From an uncultured Acidimicrobiales bacterium (GTDB lineage: Bacteria; Actinomycetota; Acidimicrobiia; Acidimicrobiales; SHLQ01), in the NCBI GenBank assembly GCA_938023735.1, contig CALJDK010000089.1, positions 1 to 36,104 on the forward strand: a stretch of DNA of 36,104 nt, read 5' to 3'. The notes beneath the pieces are model-generated. The model had not been told where the DNA came from, did no database searches, and saw only the letters and a program-made list of their open reading frames with translations. Positions within the stretch are counted from its first letter, which is position 1, and every line of letters starts with the position of its first letter. Shown one piece after another: positions 8,049 to 15,672 of the stretch. A program made the position numbers and the translations under genes.

Positions 8049-9263
8049 TTTGCTCCTTCACTGCGGCCCCGTTCACTTGCCAACTATGCGCTGAGTTTTC
8101 TCGCCCTCCTTCTGGCTGGTGTTCTTGCGACCACGCTTTCTCCGGGCAACGAGGCCGATGCTGCACCCGCCGACGCAGGGTCTACCGACACCGGATCTAA
8201 CGACACAGAGGTCTACTTCTGCGACGGCAAAGAGGCAACGATCGTCGGAACGAACCGGGGCGAGAAACTCGTCGGCACCAAACGGGCCGACGTCATTGTT
8301 GGACTCGGCGGCAACGACACCATTAACGGTCTCGGCGGCAACGACACGATCTGCGGCGGCGACGGCAAGGACGTGCTCAACGGCGGAAACGGCAAAGACC
8401 GCGCTTGGGGCGAAGGGGGCGACGACCGACTCGATGGAGGGAAGGGAGACGACCTCGTCCACGGCGGGGAAGGCGACGATGAAGTCCGTGGTGCGCAAGG
8501 ACACGATCACGTGTTTGGTGGCCCCGGCGACGACGACCTCGATGCCGGACCCGGCGCCGATTTCATGCACGGCGGGCCTGGTGACGACACCCTCTTTGGC
8601 GGCAACAACGAGGACTACATGCTCGGGTCCGAAGGCAACGACACCCTCGACGGTGGACGCCACGAAGACAGCCTGCTCGGAGAAGACGGCAACGATATCC
8701 TCAAAGGCAGCGAAGGAAACGACCAGCTCTTTGGCGGCAACGACAACGACCGACTCGACGGCGGCAAAGGGAAGGATCGTCTCGCTGGCGACGACGGTGA
8801 CGATCGCCTGAAAGGTGGCAGCGGACGGGACGTTCTTGATGGGGGCGAAGGCAACGACGATTGCAACGGCGGGCCAGATAGAGACCGCGGCTTCGCCTGC
8901 CGCACATTCTCCGACATCGAAGCGCCGCTCTTTGGCCCACAACTGACCTTCTTCGGGATGGATCTGTGCGGTTCGCAATGCCGCATCACGGTCAACTACA
9001 CCGACCAGTCAACCGCCGAAGCCGGCTGGCTGGTGACCCTCACCCAAACCGAGTCCGGCGAAATCTACGAGGAGCGCTTCGACGCCAGCGACAAGTCTCT
9101 TGGTGACTTCAGCTTCCAGTTCCGGGTCCCGAAAGAGTGGGATCAGAACAATCATCAATGTGTCACCATCGCGGCGATTCCCATCGACAAATCGATCCGA
9201 CCCCTGGTCAGCAACGCCCTCTGTGGTCGAGTCGCTGGCGGTTTCTGGACGCCAGACCCCTAG
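7989..9263 (+). CDS. RTX2: exported Ca-binding RTX-repeat protein, paralogue of RTX1 and RTX3
   Basis: 424 residues from the ATG at 7989. A TTG at 7947 and in-frame ATG/GTG codons at 8004, 8019 and 8034 are alternatives, because the start lies inside a 15-bp tandem repeat. The signal-like segment (about 33-50) ends near NEADAAP. RTX nonapeptides cover about 100-292, including non-canonical turns EDYMLG and EDSLLG at a regular offset. The cysteine framework matches the paralogues: C78 and C122, C292 and C304, then C327, C331, C391 and C412 in the C-terminal domain, which ends GFWTPDP exactly as in RTX3. A Sec-type N-terminus with many cysteines argues for Sec export and oxidation outside the cell rather than classical type I secretion. 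The role is unknown. No clear Shine-Dalgarno is seen at any start. Confidence 0.88.
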   Translation: MSPNAMSPSAVPPSAVSSSAFAPSLRPRSLANYALSFLALLLAGVLATTLSPGNEADAAPADAGSTDTGSNDTEVYFCDGKEATIVGTNRGEKLVGTKRADVIVGLGGNDTINGLGGNDTICGGDGKDVLNGGNGKDRAWGEGGDDRLDGGKGDDLVHGGEGDDEVRGAQGHDHVFGGPGDDDLDAGPGADFMHGGPGDDTLFGGNNEDYMLGSEGNDTLDGGRHEDSLLGEDGNDILKGSEGNDQLFGGNDNDRLDGGKGKDRLAGDDGDDRLKGGSGRDVLDGGEGNDDCNGGPDRDRGFACRTFSDIEAPLFGPQLTFFGMDLCGSQCRITVNYTDQSTAEAGWLVTLTQTESGEIYEERFDASDKSLGDFSFQFRVPKEWDQNNHQCVTIAAIPIDKSIRPLVSNALCGRVAGGFWTPDP

Positions 9264-9279
9264 GACCACTGCGGTCCCC

Positions 9280-9291
9280 TAGGCTTCGGAT
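9280..9291 (+). promoter_or_regulatory. Predicted leaderless -10 (TAGGCT) of the DUF4126 gene
   Basis: TAGGCT at 9280-9285 is followed by six bases and the ATG at 9292, so transcription would begin at or next to the start codon. An imperfect hairpin (GGACC/GGTCC, 9263-9277) lies just upstream, directly after the RTX2 stop, and could be a weak terminator. Confidence 0.55.
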
Positions 9292-9873
9292 ATGGACTTT
9301 GGTGCGCTTACCGCTGGTGGATGGGCCGCCGGCCTCAACCTGTGGTCGGCAATCCTCGTTCTCGGCGTGTCCGGCCGGATGGACTGGGCGCAGACGCCCG
9401 AAATTCTCCAACGCACCGACATTCTCGTTGCAGCCGCGGTGCTCTACGCCTTGGAGTTCGTGGTCGACAAGATTCCCTACGTCGATAACGCTTGGGACGT
9501 CGCCAGCACCATCATTCGGCCCGTCGGCGGCACGCTCTTGGGCATTGCTGTCGCAGCCGAAGGCGGCGGCTCTCTTCTGGCCGGAGCAGCCACCGCAGGC
9601 GGCTTGGCTCTCACGAGCCATGCGGCGAAAGCCACCACCCGCGCTGCGATCAACATGTCGCCCGAGCCCTTCAGCAACATCGTGGCTAGCCTGACTGAAG
9701 ACGCCGCTTCGGTGGGCATCATCTCCCTCGGACTCGCCTACCCGGCGTTTACCGTCGGTGTAGTCGGCATCCTGGCAATCGCTGCACTGCTGGTGACGTT
9801 CTCGTTGTGGCGGTTTGTCCGGCGCCTGCGACGGCGCTGGGGCTCGGGATTCGGCACCCCAAGACAGGCATGA
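9292..9873 (+). CDS. DUF4126-type membrane protein
   Basis: 193 residues beginning MDFGALTAGGWAAGLNLW, the glycine-rich first helix typical of DUF4126, followed by the family's signature segment EFVVDKIPYVDNAWD (about 55-69) and IIRPVGGTLLG. Four or so membrane segments are followed by a basic C-terminus (RRLRRRW), which would face the cytoplasm under the positive-inside rule. The gene lies 28 bp after RTX2 and 137 bp before RTX3, in the same direction as both, with its own predicted leaderless promoter. DUF4126 has no established function, so a role in handling the RTX proteins is speculation from position only. Confidence 0.8.
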   Translation: MDFGALTAGGWAAGLNLWSAILVLGVSGRMDWAQTPEILQRTDILVAAAVLYALEFVVDKIPYVDNAWDVASTIIRPVGGTLLGIAVAAEGGGSLLAGAATAGGLALTSHAAKATTRAAINMSPEPFSNIVASLTEDAASVGIISLGLAYPAFTVGVVGILAIAALLVTFSLWRFVRRLRRRWGSGFGTPRQA

Positions 9874-10010
9874 TCTCCTAAGTGGCGCGTGCCCCCGTCC
9901 CAACCGGCTAGGGTCGCCTTGCAGTCTTTCCCGCGAATTTCCCCCCTTCCCGCTGCAGCCCCACCCAAACGATTAGCCGCCCCTCCACTTCCCAACTCTG
10001 GAGTGCCCCC

Positions 10011-11216
10011 ATGTGGCGTATGCCCCACCCCAACGTGTCAACCAACCGCGCAGCACAGACACACCGTGCAGCGCTTCGTCTCGTACTTTCGCTCGCACTG
10101 GTCGCCGCCGTTCTGGGCCTGGCTCCGCAAGCCTCACAAGCCCAAGGCGCACGCGAGCAAGGCCCCACCTGCGAAGGCCACAAGGCCACCATCGTGGGCA
10201 CCGAAGGTAACGATCGTCTACGAGGCACCCCACGCCGCGACGTCATCGTTGCCCTTGGCGGCAACGACCACATTGTCGCCCTCGGCGGCAACGACGTGAT
10301 CTGTGGCGGCGACGGTAACGACGTCATCAGCGGCGGCACCGGCACCGATCACCTCTTCGGCGACGACGGCGTCGATCGACTCATCGGCGATGCAGGCGAC
10401 GATCTCCTCAACGGTGGGCTCGGCAACGACCGGCTCTTCGGCGGAACCGGACACGACCACCTCTTTGGCTTCGATGGTGACGATCACCTCAACGCCGGAC
10501 CCGGAGCCGACTTCCTCACCGGCGGAAACGGCAACGACAAGATCAACGGCGGGCCCGACGAGGACTACATGCTGGGCGACGCTGGCAATGACATCATGGA
10601 CGGCGGACCAAGCGAAGACACGCTGCTCGGCAACGACGGCAACGACCGACTGCTTGGCGGCAAGGGCAAAGATGTCCTTCAGGGCGGTCCGGGCAACGAC
10701 CTTCTTGAAGGGGGCTCGGGCAAAGACTCGCTTGCGGGCAACGAAGATAACGACCGACTCAGCGGGGGTTCAGGCCCCGACACGCTCGACGGTGGCGATG
10801 GCGTCGACGACTGCGTAGGCGGCCCTCAACGCGACCGTTCGTTCCGTTGCGATTCGCACCGTGAGATCGAAGATCTCGCCGCCGAGCCCGAACTGGCCAA
10901 GTTCACCATTTTCAACTGCGGCACCGGACAGTGCCAGGTGGCGCTCGATTTCGCCGACAACACCAGCAACGAAGCCTCCTGGATCGTGCGTATCCGCCAG
11001 ACCCAGTCCGACGAGACTTTGACGGTTCGGCTCAAAGCCACGCCGGGAACCAACAGCGCAGGACGACTCGTGTTCGACCTTGCGGATGCGTGGCCGGTTA
11101 CCGCCCATCAGTGCGCCTCAATCGAAGCCGGCATCAGCGCCAAAGGTGTCGACCAAGTGATCAGCGACGAAAAGTGCGGCCGGGTCTCGCGAGGATTTTG
11201 GACTCCGGACCCGTAA
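10011..11216 (+). CDS. RTX3: exported Ca-binding RTX-repeat protein, paralogue of RTX1 and RTX2
   Basis: 401 residues. The start ATG is supported by GGAG at 10000-10003 with seven-base spacing, the best Shine-Dalgarno among the three RTX genes. A signal peptide (hydrophobic about 21-38, SQAQGA cleavage-like) precedes ATIVGTxGNDxLxGT and RTX nonapeptides (about 75-268), with EDYMLG and EDTLLG turns at the same place as in RTX2. Cysteines at 54/98, 268/280, 303, 308, 368 and 389 reproduce the spacing of the paralogues (44, 12 and 21 residues between the respective pairs). The C-terminal domain has FADNTSNEASWIVRI and ends GFWTPDP. Classical family knowledge: such repeats fold on binding Ca2+ outside the cell. 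The specific function is unknown. A strong GC hairpin follows the stop. Confidence 0.9.
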   Translation: MWRMPHPNVSTNRAAQTHRAALRLVLSLALVAAVLGLAPQASQAQGAREQGPTCEGHKATIVGTEGNDRLRGTPRRDVIVALGGNDHIVALGGNDVICGGDGNDVISGGTGTDHLFGDDGVDRLIGDAGDDLLNGGLGNDRLFGGTGHDHLFGFDGDDHLNAGPGADFLTGGNGNDKINGGPDEDYMLGDAGNDIMDGGPSEDTLLGNDGNDRLLGGKGKDVLQGGPGNDLLEGGSGKDSLAGNEDNDRLSGGSGPDTLDGGDGVDDCVGGPQRDRSFRCDSHREIEDLAAEPELAKFTIFNCGTGQCQVALDFADNTSNEASWIVRIRQTQSDETLTVRLKATPGTNSAGRLVFDLADAWPVTAHQCASIEAGISAKGVDQVISDEKCGRVSRGFWTPDP

Positions 11217-11224
11217 GCCCACCT

Positions 11225-11243
11225 GCCGGGGGAGCCCCCCGGC
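11225..11243 (+). terminator. GC-rich hairpin after RTX3
   Basis: GCCGGGGG (11225-11232), loop AGC, CCCCCGGC (11236-11243): an eight-bp perfect stem. GGTGAGTTTT follows, a poor T-run, so termination on the plus strand is plausible but not certain. On the minus strand it lies just past the tRNA 3' end and may also stop that transcript. Confidence 0.55.
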
Positions 11244-11252
11244 GGTGAGTTT

Positions 11253-11330
11253 TGGTCGGGCTAGCAGGATTTGAACCTGCGATCCCTGCTCCCCCAGAGC
11301 AGTGCGATAACCAAGCTTCGCCATAGCCCG
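11253..11330 (-). tRNA. tRNA-Pro (anticodon GGG), CCA encoded
   Basis: Read on the minus strand, a full cloverleaf forms: acceptor CGGGCTA/TAGCCCG, D stem GCGA/TCGC, anticodon stem CTGCT/AGCAG around loop CTGGGGG (anticodon GGG), a five-base variable loop, and T stem GCAGG/CCTGC around TTCAAAT. Discriminator A and C1-G72 are as expected for tRNA-Pro, and CCA is encoded (11253-11255). It should read CCC and CCU. Confidence 0.96.
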
Positions 11331-11385
11331 TGAGCCGATCATGCTACCGGTGTTCCCCCCGCCATGACACCAGCGGGACATGAAT

Positions 11386-11631
11386 TTAGAAGATCTGGTC
11401 GACGACCCAGAGAACGCCCTCGATCACTCGCCAGCCGAGGTAGATCGCTACCAGGGCAAGCACCAGCCAGAAGTGCCATGGAATCTTGGTGGTGGTCGGG
11501 GCGCTGTGCTCGTCATGCTCGTGATCACCATGATGTTCAGAGCCCAAAACGGTGGAACACCGGGGGCACGAACCGTCGGCTAGCAGCGTATTGGGGTTAT
11601 AGAACCGGTCGCACGGGTCGCACCAAGGCAC
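11386..11631 (-). CDS. Small zinc-ribbon protein with one membrane helix
   Basis: 81 residues. GTG at 11631 is preferred to the TTG seven codons upstream because TACGCT lies exactly six bases before it, and because it gives the opening VPWCDPCDRFYNP. Two CxxC knuckles (C4/C7 and C22/C25 in the GTG numbering) form a likely zinc ribbon, followed by a His/Asp-rich linker (HHGDHEHDEH) and one C-terminal membrane helix (about 53-73). The His-rich linker may also bind metal. The gene follows the SpoIIE-type phosphatase gene on the same strand across about 50 bp that contain its own predicted promoter; that region lies between 11632 and 11682. tRNA-Pro is downstream. No function is known. Confidence 0.65.
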   Translation of the reverse strand: MPWCDPCDRFYNPNTLLADGSCPRCSTVLGSEHHGDHEHDEHSAPTTTKIPWHFWLVLALVAIYLGWRVIEGVLWVVDQIF

Positions 11632-11643
11632 TCGGGCAGCGTA
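11632..11643 (-). promoter_or_regulatory. Predicted leaderless -10 (TACGCT) of the zinc-ribbon gene
   Basis: Minus-strand TACGCT (plus 11638-11643) is followed by six bases and the GTG at 11631. This decides the start codon in favour of the GTG. Confidence 0.5.
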
Positions 11644-11682
11644 CCAACCCAAAGGCCCGCAGCTCGGGCTGGGCTGGCGGGG

Positions 11683-12759
11683 CTACTCGCGGCGAATAGC
11701 CAGGATTGCGACGTCGTCGCCGATAACGCCTTTGGCAAAGTCATGAGCGGCGTCGAGCAAGGTTTTTACCAGCACATCCGGCGCCACGCCAGGGTCACGG
11801 CGAATGATTTGGGCGATACGGTCCTCGCCAAATTGGGTGTCGCCATGGCGGGCTTCGGCCAAACCATCGGTGTAGAGCACGATGAAATCGCCGTGTTCCA
11901 ATTCGACCTCTCGGCTGAAGTAGCCGGCCTCGGGATCGAGCATCAGCAATGGCCCGGTGGAGTCGAGAGGCTGAACCTCGCGGTCATGCCACAGCCATGT
12001 TGTGGGGTGGCCGGCAGACGCATAACGAAGGGTGCCAGCTTCGGTATCGAACACCACACACACCATCGAGATGAACTCTTCACCGCGGTCCATACGCGAC
12101 ATCTGCGTATTGAGTTCTTCAAGGGCCTGCGCCGGGTCGCGGAACTGGCGGAGGAAAACCCGAAGCAGGTACTTCGCTTGGAACGCCGTGATCGATGATT
12201 CGATGCCGTGCCCGGCAACGTCACCGAGCACTGCGCCAACCCGGTTTTTCGAGATGCGGAAGATGTCGAAGAAGTCGCCGGCCATCAGGCCAGATCCTGC
12301 CTCGTACACCCGGCCGACCTCGAAACCGTTGAGATCGGGAAGATCGTCTGGCGCCAGGCGACTGGCCCAGGCCTTGGGGGCCAAGTCTTCCTGCTCGAGC
12401 GCCTCGACCGCCTTCTTTTCGATTTCGAACCGTTGCCTCGACAGTCGGGCTTCCTTTACCGAGTTCCGCGCCCAGGTAATCGAGATGAGCGCCGGCAACA
12501 CCACGAGGGCGAAGGCGGTGGCGGCCTCGGAGCCCGAGGAGAAGGCGGTGAAGAACGAGGCGAGCGCCAGCAACAGGTAAAGGGACCCCGAGTGGAAATC
12601 TTTCCGCATGCTCGACTGGGCAAGGAGGAACGCATCGTCGTTATCGATGTTGCGCTCGATCGATTCGAGGAACCGCTGGCGCAGCCGCGCCGAGCGCAAC
12701 CAAACCACGCCTGCCGCCAGGCAGATGACGCCTAAGGCGCAAAGAACCACGGTCATCAT
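11683..12759 (-). CDS. Membrane-associated SpoIIE/PP2C-type serine/threonine phosphatase
   Basis: 358 residues from the first of two adjacent ATG codons. A further-upstream TTG would read through the predicted promoter. The N-terminus has one membrane helix (about 5-22) and a second hydrophobic pair (about 58-95), then a charged linker of about 45 residues. The C-terminal SpoIIE domain (about 145-358) holds the metal-binding acidic residues in GDFFD, GDVAGHG, YTDGLAEAR and GDDVAILAI, all intact, so it should be active on phospho-Ser/Thr with Mn2+ or Mg2+. In actinobacteria such enzymes usually act on anti-anti-sigma factors. No sigma, anti-sigma or STAS gene is visible nearby, and no sensor domain other than the membrane part is seen. 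Confidence 0.88.
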   Translation of the reverse strand: MMTVVLCALGVICLAAGVVWLRSARLRQRFLESIERNIDNDDAFLLAQSSMRKDFHSGSLYLLLALASFFTAFSSGSEAATAFALVVLPALISITWARNSVKEARLSRQRFEIEKKAVEALEQEDLAPKAWASRLAPDDLPDLNGFEVGRVYEAGSGLMAGDFFDIFRISKNRVGAVLGDVAGHGIESSITAFQAKYLLRVFLRQFRDPAQALEELNTQMSRMDRGEEFISMVCVVFDTEAGTLRYASAGHPTTWLWHDREVQPLDSTGPLLMLDPEAGYFSREVELEHGDFIVLYTDGLAEARHGDTQFGEDRIAQIIRRDPGVAPDVLVKTLLDAAHDFAKGVIGDDVAILAIRRE

Positions 12760-12773
12760 AGATCCCAACACTA
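12760..12773 (-). promoter_or_regulatory. Predicted leaderless -10 (TAGTGT) of the SpoIIE-type phosphatase gene
   Basis: Minus-strand TAGTGT (plus 12768-12773) is followed by eight bases and ATG at 12759. The gap to der (103 bp further) shows no strong terminator. Confidence 0.5.
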
Positions 12774-12876
12774 TCGGCACCGGGGACCTCAGTGGAGGGG
12801 AACTTTGGTTACAACCCCATGTCAGTGACAAACAGCAGTAATATACCCACGCAGCGTGAGCATCTGGTAGTGGTTA

Positions 12877-14211
12877 CTACTCGGCTCGATGCCTAACCCG
12901 CACCTTGATGGGCGTAGATCCCAGATCGAACCCTTCTCGAAGGCTCCGCTCGAGGTAGCGCACATAGGTCGGGTGAATGGTCTTGTTGGCAAACAGGGTG
13001 AAAGTTGGCGGATCGGTGGCGCCCTGGGTGGCGTACATCACGCGTGCCCCGTGAGGCGCTGGTTGGGCCGACTGTGCGGCTCGAATGACTTCGTTGACCT
13101 TTCGGGTTGGCACTCGAACCCGGTAGTCGGCAATCGAATCTGATAGTGCTGGCCACAGTTTGTGTACGTTTTTGCCCGTGAGTGCACTGATCTGAATCAC
13201 CGGAGCGTCACCGACGAAATGCATCTTGCGGTCGAATTGCTTCTTGATATCGGCCCGCTCTTCAGCGTTGAGCACTTCCCACTTGTTCATCAGCACCACG
13301 ATGGGGCAACCGGCGGCGTCGACACGCTCGGCAAGGCGCTGATCTTGATGCGTGACGCCCACGGTGGCGTCGATGACAAGCAAAGCAACATCGGCCCCGT
13401 CGACCGCCTTGAGGGCTCGTACAACCGAGTAGTACTCGGTGTCGTCGTCGACCTTGGCTTGGCGTCGCATCCCGGCGGTATCGATGAAACGCACCGGCCC
13501 GCCCTGGGCATCGACGACGGTGTCGATGGTGTCGCGAGTGGTGCCGGCGAGATCATGGACAACCGATCGCTCTTCGCCGATGAGCCGGTTGAAAAGCGTC
13601 GACTTTCCTACGTTGGGTCGGCCGACGATTGCCACCGAGAACAGGCGCTCCTCGTCGGTTGCGTCGACTTCAATTTCCTCATCATCGGCAAAGGCATCCC
13701 GATTGCGCGACCCCTCGGGCAGGGCTTCGACAACCGCATCGAGAAAGTCGCCGGTAAGGCGACCGTGGAGCGCGCTCAATGCATACGGCTCGCCCAAACC
13801 AAGCGACATGAACTCCCAGATGTTGTTGTCATGCGCTTGGGCGTCGATTTTGTTCACCGCGAGCAGCACCGGGATGTCGAGGCGCCGAAGCAATTGGGCA
13901 ACCTTTGCGTCGTCGTCGATGTTGCCGACCGAGCCATCGACTACCAGCACCACCACATCGGCTTCGCCGATAGCGATTTCGCTCTGCTCGCTGACCTTGT
14001 CGTCGAGCGAGTCGCCATCGTCCATCCAGCCGCCGGTATCGAGCAGGCGAAATGGCACGCCCTGCCATTCGGCTTCGACCTCTTTGCGGTCGCGGGTGAC
14101 GCCGGGGCGTTCTTCGACGATCGCCTCGCGGCGACCAATGATGCGGTTCAACAACGTCGACTTTCCGACGTTCGGACGGCCAACGATTGCAACGAGAGGG
14201 AGTTCGGTCAT
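12877..14211 (-). CDS. der: Ribosome biogenesis GTPase Der (EngA)
   Basis: 444 residues, normal family length. It has two tandem GTPase domains, each with GRPNVGKS (residues 11-18 and about 196-203), DTGG/DTAG switch motifs and NKID/NKWE specificity motifs, then the C-terminal KH-like domain (about 355-444). Der acts in 50S ribosomal subunit maturation in the cytoplasm. The linker between G domains is acidic (ADDEEIEVDATDEE). The ATG overlaps the stop of the DUF512 gene by four bases (ATGA), so the two are translationally coupled. Transcription presumably starts upstream of the DUF512 gene. Confidence 0.98.
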   Translation of the reverse strand: MTELPLVAIVGRPNVGKSTLLNRIIGRREAIVEERPGVTRDRKEVEAEWQGVPFRLLDTGGWMDDGDSLDDKVSEQSEIAIGEADVVVLVVDGSVGNIDDDAKVAQLLRRLDIPVLLAVNKIDAQAHDNNIWEFMSLGLGEPYALSALHGRLTGDFLDAVVEALPEGSRNRDAFADDEEIEVDATDEERLFSVAIVGRPNVGKSTLFNRLIGEERSVVHDLAGTTRDTIDTVVDAQGGPVRFIDTAGMRRQAKVDDDTEYYSVVRALKAVDGADVALLVIDATVGVTHQDQRLAERVDAAGCPIVVLMNKWEVLNAEERADIKKQFDRKMHFVGDAPVIQISALTGKNVHKLWPALSDSIADYRVRVPTRKVNEVIRAAQSAQPAPHGARVMYATQGATDPPTFTLFANKTIHPTYVRYLERSLREGFDLGSTPIKVRVRHRAE

Positions 14212-15629
14212 GCGCGGAGCGCCTTTCGTAGCGCCACCCCGTCGGTGGAAAGAACTTCCACGGTCCGGGGCAGATCGTCGATGGTAAGCCCATCGAGGAA
14301 CATTCCTCGACTCAGACAGACATCGGGAAGCAAATAGCGGTGCCCTTCGGGTTCCTCGGCGAGTGTTCGAGACAGATCGGCCCCCGTCATCAGCCCGGCT
14401 ACCGCCGTGTTTCCACCGAAGAAGTCGTTGCGTACCGTGACGATACGAATGTCGTCACGATCGACCGAGGCGACCAACGGGGCCAGAACCTGCGCACCGA
14501 GTTCGCCGGTAAGAATGCCGATTGGTGCGGTGCGCTTGACACCAAGCGAAACCGCAACCGGAGCTGCCTCGGCACGCGAGCTGGCGTCGCTCGCCCGTGG
14601 GGCCCGATATCCGTCGGCGGGTGCGCCATCGACCGAAGCAAAGAACCCGGGTCGAACACCGGTGGGGTCAGAAACCTCGCCACTGAACTCGAGTTCGAGC
14701 GTACGGGCCATACCGATGCCGTCCTCGTGCATCGGGAATCCCTCGTAGGTGTCGGGTTGCGGGAACGGCCGCTGTGCCCGCAGGTAGTACTCATCGCTGG
14801 CAAACACGGTTCGGCGACCCAGCAGCGCCAGAAAGCGGTCCTGCCATTCAGCAACGATGTCGCAAACCCTTGCTGCCTCTTCGACGGTGTGGGGACGCAT
14901 CCGGGGTTCGTTGGTGTGGGCACTAACGCCCAGCGGCACGACGCAAATCGACGCGAGCTCGGGATATTCGTCGAGCACCCCACACAGCGTTTCTTCCAGC
15001 GTGTCGGCGTCATTGAGGCCAGGGCACACGACGATCTGGCCGTGTATCTCGATGCCAGCGTCGAGCAGGGCTCGAAGCCACCGCAAGCTGGTGGCACCTC
15101 GCCTATTTCGAAGCATGTCGGTTCGCACATCGGGGTCGGTGGCGTGGATGCTCACGTTGAGCGGTGAAAGACCTTCGGTAACCACCCGTTCGAAGTCGGC
15201 CTCGGTGAAGCGGGTGAGGGTGGTGTAGTTGCCGTACAGAAACGACAGTCGGTAGTCGTCGTCCTTCAGGTACAGGCTGCGGCGCATGCCCTTTGGGAGC
15301 TGGTAGATAAAGCAGAACTCGCAGTGGTTGTCGCAGGTGCGAACCCGATCGAACACCGCCGAGTGCACGTCGATTCCCAACGGATGGCCCGGCGTCTTCG
15401 ACACGGTGGTAGTGAGCTCGACTCCGCTACGGCGAATGTCGATATCCAGCTCGCCCTCATCAACCAAGAGCTGCCATTCGATGACATCGCGTGGCGACTG
15501 TCCGTTTATGTGGAGAATCTCGTCGCCCACCTGGATGCCAGCGAGAAACGCGGGCGAATCATCGTCGACCGCGATCACGCTCGGAGGAACCGTGGCACCG
15601 ACCAGGGGTGCTGAAGTGGGCGGTCGCAT
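14208..15629 (-). CDS. PDZ / radical SAM / DUF512 protein
   Basis: 473 residues from the ATG at 15629, which has GGAGG three bases upstream. The frame extends further upstream but would run into the divergent gene. An N-terminal PDZ-like domain (about 15-72, with SPAFLAGIQVGDEIL) precedes a radical-SAM-like core with C99, C103 and C106 in CDNHCEFCF, a CxxxCxxC cluster site. The DUF512 domain fills the C-terminal half. The family is widespread and often next to der, as here with a four-base overlap, so a role in ribosome or translation biology is a reasonable guess, but the reaction is not known. The C-terminal third contains a low-complexity Ala/Arg linker (about residues 340-365). Confidence 0.9.
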   Translation of the reverse strand: MRPPTSAPLVGATVPPSVIAVDDDSPAFLAGIQVGDEILHINGQSPRDVIEWQLLVDEGELDIDIRRSGVELTTTVSKTPGHPLGIDVHSAVFDRVRTCDNHCEFCFIYQLPKGMRRSLYLKDDDYRLSFLYGNYTTLTRFTEADFERVVTEGLSPLNVSIHATDPDVRTDMLRNRRGATSLRWLRALLDAGIEIHGQIVVCPGLNDADTLEETLCGVLDEYPELASICVVPLGVSAHTNEPRMRPHTVEEAARVCDIVAEWQDRFLALLGRRTVFASDEYYLRAQRPFPQPDTYEGFPMHEDGIGMARTLELEFSGEVSDPTGVRPGFFASVDGAPADGYRAPRASDASSRAEAAPVAVSLGVKRTAPIGILTGELGAQVLAPLVASVDRDDIRIVTVRNDFFGGNTAVAGLMTGADLSRTLAEEPEGHRYLLPDVCLSRGMFLDGLTIDDLPRTVEVLSTDGVALRKALRA

Positions 15630-15648
15630 AATCCTCCACAGGGTACCT

Positions 15649-15671
15649 ACCGGAATCGGTATTGTTCCGGT
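15649..15671. promoter_or_regulatory. Inverted repeat operator candidate between DUF512 and acetyltransferase genes
   Basis: ACCGGAA (15649-15655), nine-base spacer, TTCCGGT (15665-15671): a perfect 7-bp inverted repeat. It overlaps TATTGT (15660-15665), which lies seven bases before the GTG at 15673 and is the predicted leaderless -10 of the acetyltransferase. It also lies just upstream of minus-strand TACCCT (plus 15640-15645), a possible -10 for the DUF512 gene. A protein bound here could control both. Confidence 0.5.
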
Positions 15672-15672
15672 C

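Noticed and set aside
6865-8978. Long Val/Ala-rich minus-strand frames opposite RTX1 and RTX2
   Set aside because: They are the reverse reading of GGxGNDxU codons and simply mirror the repeat; not genes.
13162-14337. A 391-codon open frame on the plus strand opposite der
   Set aside because: It lies wholly antisense to der and the DUF512 start of overlap; long antisense frames are expected from the GC-biased third codon positions of the real gene, and the product has no recognisable domain.
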